A stretch of DNA of 64,000 bases, from contig NZ_BMJM01000004.1 of NCBI RefSeq assembly GCF_014643455.1, positions 186,001 to 250,000 of the forward strand, read 5' to 3'. Below, piece after piece: positions 58,281 through 64,000 of this stretch; position 1 is the stretch's first letter; each line of letters starts with the position of its first letter. This DNA is from Sandarakinorhabdus glacialis (GTDB taxonomy: Bacteria; Pseudomonadota; Alphaproteobacteria; Sphingomonadales; Sphingomonadaceae). Made by a program: the position numbers and the translations under genes. Under the pieces are notes generated by a model, which did not search any database, had not been told where the DNA came from, and saw only the letters and a list, made by a program, of their open reading frames with translations.

Positions 58281-58889
58281 TTAGCGTTTGGCGGCGGCTT
58301 GGGCGCGGGACTGGACTTCGGCCCAGTCGGTTTCGCCCTTGGTGTAGAGCCAGGAGCCGCCGACGCATTTTACGAAGGGTTGGGCGAGCCATTCGGGGGC
58401 TGTCGCCTGGGTGATGCCGCCGGTGGGGCAGAAACGCGCGGCGCCGAAGGGGGCGGCGAGGGCTTTCAGCGCCGGTAGCCCGCCGCTGGCGACGGCGGGG
58501 AAGAGTTTGAATCGGGTGAGGCCGTGGTCCATGCCGCGCATGATGTCGGCGGCGTTGGCGATGCCGGGCAAAAAGGGAATGCCGGACTCGATCGCGGCGA
58601 CGGCGAGGCGATCGGTGAGGCCCGGCGAGACGATGAAGCGCGCGCCGGCGGCGATGGCGGCGGCGAGGTCGGCGGGGTTGAGCACGGTGCCGGCGCCGAC
58701 GATGGCGCCAGGGACTTTCGCCATTTCGGCGATGATTTCGAGTGCGGCGGGGGTGCGCAGCGTAACTTCGAGGACGGGCAGCCCGCCGGCGACGAGGGCT
58801 TCGGCAAGGGGGCGGGCGTGGGCGACATCATCGACAACGAGCACCGGGATGACCGGGGCCAGCTGCATGATGTGGTCGATATCGATCAT
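58281..58889 (-). CDS. eda: KDPG aldolase (2-keto-3-deoxy-6-phosphogluconate aldolase)
   Basis: Final Entner-Doudoroff step: splits KDPG into pyruvate and glyceraldehyde-3-phosphate. The 202-residue class I aldolase has the Schiff-base lysine K128 in RFKLFPAVASG, E41 and R45 in PVLEVTLRTP, and CPTGGITQATAP binding phosphate. Its ATG overlaps the glk stop as ATGA, so the two are co-translated. The longer frame to 59132 lies inside glk. Confidence 0.95.
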   Translation of the reverse strand: MIDIDHIMQLAPVIPVLVVDDVAHARPLAEALVAGGLPVLEVTLRTPAALEIIAEMAKVPGAIVGAGTVLNPADLAAAIAAGARFIVSPGLTDRLAVAAIESGIPFLPGIANAADIMRGMDHGLTRFKLFPAVASGGLPALKALAAPFGAARFCPTGGITQATAPEWLAQPFVKCVGGSWLYTKGETDWAEVQSRAQAAAKR

Positions 58890-59857
58890 CCTTGGTCCTT
58901 TTGGGCGTAGGCTGCCGCGGCGCCGTAGAGGCCGGGTTGTGGGTGGGTGATGAGCTTGACCGGCATGCGGTTCATCTTGGCCTCGAAGCGGCCCTTGGCG
59001 ATGAAGCGCTGGCGGAAGCCTGACGTCGGCAAATGATCGGCGATACGGGCGCCGACGCCGCCGGCGATGACGACGGCGGAGGCGCCCTGGGCGAGGGCGA
59101 TGTCGCCGGCGTAGCTGCCCAGCGCTAGGCAAAAGCGATCGAGCGCGGCGGCGGCGAGGCTGTCGTCGCCGGCAAGGGCGGCGATCCAGAGGGCCTTGTC
59201 GTCGGTGGGGACGATCGGGCGATGAGCGCGTGCGGCGAGGACTTCGTGGATCACGGCGAGGCCGGGGCCGGACACGATGCGTTCGGCGGAGACGCGGTTG
59301 TGGCGCTTGCGGAGATGGACGAGGAGGGCGTCCTCGATGCTGTCGAGCGGGGCGAAATCGATGTGGCCGCCTTCGGTGGCGATGACGTGGTAGGCGCCGC
59401 CTGTGCGGTGGAGCTGGGCGACGCCCATGCCGGTGCCGGGGCCGAGGATCGAGACGACGCCGCTCTCCGGAAGCGGAATATCGGGGCCGCAGATGTGGCG
59501 AAAGGCTTTAGGCGGGTTCTGGGCGACGGCGTGGGCGACGGCTTCGAAATCATTGACGAGGGCGTAGGTGTCGACGCCGAGTTTCTGCGGGATGAGCGCC
59601 GGGCGGATGATCCACGGGTTGTTGGTCATCTTGAGGACGTCGGAATCGACGGGGGTGGCGACGGCGATGCCGGCGGCGCGGGGCAAGGGGCGGCCGATGA
59701 TGGCGGCAAAGGCCTCCCAGGCCATTTGCAGGCTGGCGTGGTCGGCGGCGCGCATGACGGTTTCGGGGCCGAGGGCGGTGACGCGGCCGGATTCGACCTC
59801 GGCGAGGGCGAAGCGGGCGTGGGTGCCGCCGATGTCGGCTGCGACGATTTCGGTCAT
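58886..59857 (-). CDS. glk: Glucokinase
   Basis: A 323-residue bacterial glucokinase that phosphorylates glucose with ATP. It opens EIVAADIGGTHARFALAEVE, has LGPGTGMGVAQLHR and ATEGGHIDFAPLDS in the active-site region, and SGPGLAVIHEVLA near the middle. It lies between zwf and eda on the same strand, so free glucose enters the Entner-Doudoroff route directly. Confidence 0.94.
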   Translation of the reverse strand: MTEIVAADIGGTHARFALAEVESGRVTALGPETVMRAADHASLQMAWEAFAAIIGRPLPRAAGIAVATPVDSDVLKMTNNPWIIRPALIPQKLGVDTYALVNDFEAVAHAVAQNPPKAFRHICGPDIPLPESGVVSILGPGTGMGVAQLHRTGGAYHVIATEGGHIDFAPLDSIEDALLVHLRKRHNRVSAERIVSGPGLAVIHEVLAARAHRPIVPTDDKALWIAALAGDDSLAAAALDRFCLALGSYAGDIALAQGASAVVIAGGVGARIADHLPTSGFRQRFIAKGRFEAKMNRMPVKLITHPQPGLYGAAAAYAQKDQG

Positions 59858-59890
59858 TGGGGTGCTTTTGTCGGTAGAGAAGCAACTGGG

Positions 59891-59914
59891 TCCCGGACCG
59901 GGCCCGGGATGACA
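59891..59914. repeat. REP-like hairpin, family C copy 3
   Basis: TCCCGG at 59891-59896 pairs with CCGGGA at 59904-59909, then TGACA. It lies between glk and zwf. Confidence 0.55.
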
Positions 59915-59929
59915 GGGTTTAGCATCAAG

Positions 59930-61378
59930 CTAGTCATGCCAGCTGACGCCGTCGCGTTCGGTGAGGGCGATGGCGGCGGGTGGGCCCCAATTGCCCGAGG
60001 CGTAGGGTTTGGGGGCGGTGCCGGCGGCGGCCCAGCCGGCGCGGATGGCGTCGATCCAGGTCCATTGCGCCTCGACCTCGTCGCGGCGGACGAAGAGGGT
60101 CTGCTTGCCCTCGATGAGGTCGAGCAGCAGGCGTTCATAGGCGATGCGGCGGCGGACGTCGGCAAAGGCGTTGTCCATGCCGATGTCGAGCGGCACCGAG
60201 CGCAGCTTGAGGCCCTGGCGATCGAGGCCGGGGGCCTTGGCCATCATCGTCAGGCCGACGTTTTCATCGGGTTGCAGCGAGATGATGAGCTTGTTGGCTT
60301 CGAGCTCGGCATTGCCGAACATCGAATGGGGGACCGGCTTGAACTGGACGATGATCTCGCTGAGTCGGGCGGGCAGGCGCTTGCCGGTGCGCAGGTAGAA
60401 GGGCACGCCCTGCCAGCGCCAATTGTCGACATGCGCCTTCAAGGCGACGAAGGTTTCGGTGCCCGAGGTGCGGCCGAGCTCGTCGGCATAGGCCTTGACC
60501 GGCTGGCCGGCGACGGCGCCGGCGACATATTGGCCGCGGACGCTGCATGCCTCGACGTTGCTGCGATCGATCGGGCGCAGCGAGCGCAGGACCTTGACCT
60601 TTTCATCGCGGACGCTCGTTGGGTCGAAGCGCGCGGGGGGCTCCATGGCGACAAGCGCGAGGAGTTGCAGCATGTGGTTCTGCACCATGTCGCGGAGTGC
60701 GCCCATGCCTTCGTAATAGTCGCCGCGCGATTCGAGGCCGACGGTTTCGGCGATGGTAATCTGGACATGGTCGATGCCGCGGGCGTTCCACAACGGCTCG
60801 AACAGGGCGTTGCCGAAGCGCAGCGCCAGCAGGTTCTGGACGGTTTCCTTGCCGAGGTAATGGTCGATGCGAAAGGTCCGATCCTCGGGATAGGCGGCGG
60901 CGACGGCATCGTTGATGGCGCGGCTGCTGGCGAGATCGGAGCCGAGCGGTTTTTCGAGGGCCAGGCGCGCGCCGGCGCCGGCGAGACCGGCACTCGACAG
61001 CCCGGCTATGGTCGGGCCGAACAGGCTGGGCGCGGTCGACAGGAAGATGGCGAGGTGGGCGGGGTCGCCGACGGCGGGGGTGAGTTTGGAGAACCCCTCC
61101 GGGGTGCTGGCATCGAGCGGGACATAGTCGAGCCGGGCGAGAAAGCGCGCCATGTCGGCTGGGTTGCGGCGCTCGACCTCGACGAACTCCTCGAGCGCCG
61201 CGGTGGCGAAGGCGACATAGCCGGCGCGATCATGGCCCGAGCGCGCGGTGGCGACGATGCGCAGGCAATCGGGCAGCAGGCCATCGGCATCGAGCCCGAA
61301 CAGCGACGGCAACAACATGCGCTTGGCAAGATCGCCAGTGGCGCCGAAGAGCAAAAGGTGGGTGCAGGGATCGGCCAT
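59930..61378 (-). CDS. zwf: Glucose-6-phosphate 1-dehydrogenase
   Basis: A 482-residue enzyme that oxidises glucose-6-phosphate with NAD(P). The nucleotide-binding LLLFGATGDLAKR is at about residues 8-20, LEKPLGSD at 141-148, and the active-site RIDHYLGKE at 170-178. It is the first gene of the zwf-glk-eda unit; no lactonase gene (pgl) is visible nearby. Confidence 0.95.
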   Translation of the reverse strand: MADPCTHLLLFGATGDLAKRMLLPSLFGLDADGLLPDCLRIVATARSGHDRAGYVAFATAALEEFVEVERRNPADMARFLARLDYVPLDASTPEGFSKLTPAVGDPAHLAIFLSTAPSLFGPTIAGLSSAGLAGAGARLALEKPLGSDLASSRAINDAVAAAYPEDRTFRIDHYLGKETVQNLLALRFGNALFEPLWNARGIDHVQITIAETVGLESRGDYYEGMGALRDMVQNHMLQLLALVAMEPPARFDPTSVRDEKVKVLRSLRPIDRSNVEACSVRGQYVAGAVAGQPVKAYADELGRTSGTETFVALKAHVDNWRWQGVPFYLRTGKRLPARLSEIIVQFKPVPHSMFGNAELEANKLIISLQPDENVGLTMMAKAPGLDRQGLKLRSVPLDIGMDNAFADVRRRIAYERLLLDLIEGKQTLFVRRDEVEAQWTWIDAIRAGWAAAGTAPKPYASGNWGPPAAIALTERDGVSWHD

Positions 61379-61431
61379 GGACCCGGTTTACCCGGCGCGG
61401 GGCAAAAGCCAAACCCGATCTGTGAATTACG

Positions 61432-61740
61432 TCAGGTGATACCGAGGCGGTGCGCGATGGCGAGGACCGGCGTGTCCTGGGGGATGACCAGGATGGCGCC
61501 GGGATCGCCGCTGTGCATGACGGCGACGGCGCCCTTCGGGCACAGCTTGAGGCAGCTGGTCTCGACGATGCGGACGCGGGCGTGCTTGGGCTTGGGCAGG
61601 TCGAGCGCGGTGCGCAGCGCTTTGCCTAAAGTGGTCTTGCCTTTGGGGCCGAAGCCGCCGCCGAGCTTCTTGCCGCATTTGCCGCAGATGGCGACGATGC
61701 TGGTGGCGGGGGTGCCGATCTGGCGAATGGGCTTGTTCAT
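61432..61740 (-). CDS. Thioredoxin-like [2Fe-2S] ferredoxin-type protein
   Basis: A 102-residue protein with C19 and C22 in AICGKCGKK and C63 and C67 in SCLKLCPKG, the spacing of a thioredoxin-like [2Fe-2S] ferredoxin domain. The N-terminus has no signal peptide. Such small proteins carry electrons or sense redox, but the partner is unknown. It lies between MATE and zwf on the same strand. A longer frame upstream within the MATE gene is not the true start. Confidence 0.75.
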   Translation of the reverse strand: MNKPIRQIGTPATSIVAICGKCGKKLGGGFGPKGKTTLGKALRTALDLPKPKHARVRIVETSCLKLCPKGAVAVMHSGDPGAILVIPQDTPVLAIAHRLGIT

Positions 61741-61799
61741 GACGGGGTGTAACGCGCAGCTTTGCTGTCCGGCCACATCGTGGCAATGCGCTACTGCAG

Positions 61800-63152
61800 C
61801 TACCGTGCTGGCTGGGTGAGCCAGAGGAAGCGGCCCCATAGCAGCCCGGCGGAGAGCAGGCTGGCGATGATGATCGCCCAGATTATGCCGTTGACGCCGT
61901 GGCCCATCTGGATCGCGAACAACCAGCCGAGCGGCATCATTACAATGAGATAGCTGGTGAAATGAGTCATGGTCGGGACCCAGATGTCGGATTGGGCGCG
62001 CAGGGCCTGGGCGCCGACGACTTGCAGGCCGTCGGCGACGAAGAACAGGCAGGACAGGAGCAGCGCGGCGGCGGTCATTGCCTGGACGGCCGGGTCGCGG
62101 GTGTAAGCTGCTGCGATCATGGTGTTTCCGAAGCCGACGATGGCGCAGATCAGCAGGGTGATGGCGACGGCGGCGATGAAACCGCGTTTCGCGGCTTCGC
62201 GGACACCGTGCGGATCGCGGGCGCCATGGGCGCGGCCGACCATGACGCCGGTGGCGGTGGCGAGGCCGAGGGGGATCATGAAGATCAGCGCGGCGACGTT
62301 GAGGACGATCGCCCAGCTGGCGACGGCGACCGCGCCGATCCAGCCGGCGAAGATCGACATTGCTGCAAAAGCAAGGGTTTCGGTGAAATAGCTGGCCGAG
62401 GCGCCGTAGCCGATGCGGCGCATTTCGGTGGTGGCGACGGGGTTCCTGGGCGCCTTGGTAAAGGCACCGAGGGCCTTGGCGGCGGGCCAGCGGGCGATGA
62501 GGATCCAGACGAAAATGAGCAGCGCGATGCGCGAGGCGAAGGTCGCCCAGCCGCTGGCGACGGCGCCGTGGACGGGGAGGCCGGAATTGCCGGGGACGAG
62601 CCACAGGTTGAGGACGAGGTTGACGATATTGGCGCTCCACATGGCGATGGTGCCGGGGATGGCACGGCCGTGCGCCTCCAGCCAGAAAATGCCGGTGTCG
62701 GCGACCAGGATGGGCAGCAGCGACAGTGCGAAAATCTGCAGGACGGGGGTAGCGCCATCGGCAAGTGACTGATTGAGGCCAATATTGTGCATCAGCGGTC
62801 CGCCGAGACCGGCGAGGAGGACGGCGGCGGCGATGCCGATCCAGAAGGCGTAGATGCAGCCGCGGCGCAGGATGGCGCCGGTGTCGGCGGCGCGGTTGTC
62901 GCCGATGGCCTGGGAGGTCAGGACCTGGACGCCGGACAGCAGCCCGATCGAGGTGGTGAGGACGACGGCGGTGGGGGCCCAGCCAAGGGCGTGATAGCCG
63001 AGCTCGGTCGAGGAGTAGCGGCCGACGACGATGGTGTCGACGAGGCCCATGGCCATGATGCCGAGGCGCGACAGCACGACCGGGCCGGCCAGCTTGAGGA
63101 GCGGGGCGTAGCCGGTTTTCTGGGGTATTCGGCGGGCGAGTCCCGGGGACAT
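61800..63152 (-). CDS. MATE-family efflux transporter
   Basis: A 450-residue membrane protein with about twelve helices of the multidrug and toxin extrusion family. LVDTIVVGRYSSTELGYHAL at the start and LTSQAIGDNRAADTGAIL are typical, with the two-fold internal repeat of the NorM type. It may export toxic organic cations using a sodium or proton gradient; the substrate is unknown. Confidence 0.9.
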   Translation of the reverse strand: MSPGLARRIPQKTGYAPLLKLAGPVVLSRLGIMAMGLVDTIVVGRYSSTELGYHALGWAPTAVVLTTSIGLLSGVQVLTSQAIGDNRAADTGAILRRGCIYAFWIGIAAAVLLAGLGGPLMHNIGLNQSLADGATPVLQIFALSLLPILVADTGIFWLEAHGRAIPGTIAMWSANIVNLVLNLWLVPGNSGLPVHGAVASGWATFASRIALLIFVWILIARWPAAKALGAFTKAPRNPVATTEMRRIGYGASASYFTETLAFAAMSIFAGWIGAVAVASWAIVLNVAALIFMIPLGLATATGVMVGRAHGARDPHGVREAAKRGFIAAVAITLLICAIVGFGNTMIAAAYTRDPAVQAMTAAALLLSCLFFVADGLQVVGAQALRAQSDIWVPTMTHFTSYLIVMMPLGWLFAIQMGHGVNGIIWAIIIASLLSAGLLWGRFLWLTQPAR

Positions 63153-63317
63153 TGGCGGGCTTTCGCGAGCAGGTGAGGGGGCGATTTACGCCGCGAAACC
63201 GGGTGCGGCAAGCATGTGGCGGGGGATGGGATAGATTTGCTTGCTCCACGGGCTTCTTGCCGCGGTGCAGCAGGGGCTTTATCTCGGCGGCAACCTGTCG
63301 TTTCCAAAGGCTGCAAG

Positions 63318-64000
63318 ATGACCAATCCGCTGTTCCGTCCGTTCACGCTGAAGGGCCTTACCCTGCCCAACCGCATCGTCATGGCGCCGATGACGCGGAG
63401 CTTTTCGCCTGGCGGGATTCCGGGCGACGATGTCGCGGCCTATTATCGCCGCCGCGCCGAGGGCGGTGTCGGGTTGATCGTGACCGAGGGCACCGGCATC
63501 GAGCGGACTGGCTCGGTCAACGACGACGCGGTGCCGAATTTCTTCGGCGCGGCGCTGCCGGGCTGGGGCAAGGTGGTTACCGAGACGCACGCCGGGCATG
63601 GCCTGATCGCGCCGCAGCTCTGGCATGTCGGCGCCGCCATCAACCGCGAGAACAAGAATCCGCCCGAGCAGGAATCGCCGTCGGGGCTGTTCAAGCCGGG
63701 CAAGCCATGGGGCAAGGCAATGGCCGACAGCGATGTTGCCGATGCGATCGCGGCGTTTGCGCGGGCGGCAGCGGATGCCAAGCGGCTGGGCTTCGATGCG
63801 GTTGAGCTGCACGGTGCGCATGGCTATTTGATTGACCAGTTCTTCTGGACCGGGACCAACCAGCGCGAGGATGGCTATAATGGCGCGACGATCGCCGAAC
63901 GCGGGCGCTTTGCCGCTGACATCCTGAAAGCGGTGCGCGAGGCGGTGGGGCCCGATTTTCCGGTGATCATCCGGATCTCGCAGTGGAAGCAGCAGGATTA
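63318..64000 (+). CDS. Old Yellow Enzyme-type NADH:flavin oxidoreductase, 3' end beyond the window
   Basis: A frame from ATG 63318 that runs open for 227 codons to the right edge. It opens MTNPLFRPFTLKGLTLPNRI, has the FMN site APMTRSFSPGG and IAPQLWHVGA, and HGAHGYLIDQFFW carries the catalytic HxxH of the family. These enzymes reduce activated C=C bonds with NAD(P)H, for instance in xenobiotic or quinone metabolism. Upstream is a 165-base gap with no clear promoter. Confidence 0.9.
   Translation, partial: MTNPLFRPFTLKGLTLPNRIVMAPMTRSFSPGGIPGDDVAAYYRRRAEGGVGLIVTEGTGIERTGSVNDDAVPNFFGAALPGWGKVVTETHAGHGLIAPQLWHVGAAINRENKNPPEQESPSGLFKPGKPWGKAMADSDVADAIAAFARAAADAKRLGFDAVELHGAHGYLIDQFFWTGTNQREDGYNGATIAERGRFAADILKAVREAVGPDFPVIIRISQWKQQD

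Noticed and set aside
61432-63249. A 605-codon frame through the MATE gene into the ferredoxin-like gene
   Set aside because: Its upstream part is a shadow frame in the MATE gene. Only the last 102 codons match a real family, from ATG 61740.

Overview
The window looks like a chromosome segment of a high-GC alphaproteobacterium of the sphingomonad group. Support comes from an UrcA-family protein, a PEPxxWA-CTERM protein, a large TonB-dependent receptor, a complete set of Entner-Doudoroff enzymes, and a PhrB-type iron-sulfur photolyase. No tRNA, rRNA, CRISPR array, prophage or insertion sequence was recognised. Most neighbouring genes are closely packed, with several ATGA or TTGA stop/start overlaps.

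Layout: (1) 1-3016: edd (cut by the left edge) divergent from an Atg22/UMF1-like MFS transporter. (2) 3032-9908: a sulfur-uptake cluster reading leftwards: Rrf2 regulator, sulfate-binding protein, TonB-dependent receptor, CysT, CysW, CysA. (3) 10181-10583: an UrcA protein with a strong terminator. (4) 10713-25917: a surface-polysaccharide locus: Wzi, a Wzz-like protein, a ten-gene leftward operon (Rmd, Gmd, four glycosyltransferases, a Wzy-like polymerase, a Wzx-like flippase and two methyltransferases), a CmcI-like methyltransferase and ManC. ManC, Gmd and Rmd would supply GDP-mannose and GDP-D-rhamnose. (5) 25933-32715: gyrB, a tiny acidic protein, recF and a PhrB-type photolyase, divergent from a LuxR-type regulator. 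(6) 32760-36123: LolA, an acyl-CoA dehydrogenase and AMP nucleosidase. (7) 36314-44783: arginine catabolism: AstB, AstD, AstA and an M20 hydrolase, flanked by an M24 peptidase and an APC amino-acid permease. (8) 44894-51344: a PfkB kinase, a lipoprotein, a small membrane protein, a pair of acyl-CoA dehydrogenases, a PEP-CTERM protein, a truncated CPBP protease and an unknown membrane protein. (9) 51379-58122: a diheme cytochrome with a beta-helix protein, and two divergent ABC transporters. (10) 58281-64000: eda, glk and zwf, a small thioredoxin-like ferredoxin, a MATE transporter and an Old Yellow Enzyme homologue cut by the right edge.

The main structure not explained by genes is a set of dispersed palindromic intergenic repeats. 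Family A (five copies) has a CCCCTCCCT stem. Family B (four copies) carries a related pyrimidine-rich hairpin and in most copies a second hairpin. Family C (three copies) is a hairpin ending in ATGACA or ATGACG. Two A copies lie between ast genes, and one B copy lies inside the predicted 5' coding end of the diheme cytochrome gene. No clearly new multi-gene defence or biosynthetic system was found. The more unusual points are the TonB receptor inside the sulfate operon, the M20 hydrolase in the place where AstE is expected, the acidic mini-protein between recF and gyrB, and the repeat inside a reading frame.
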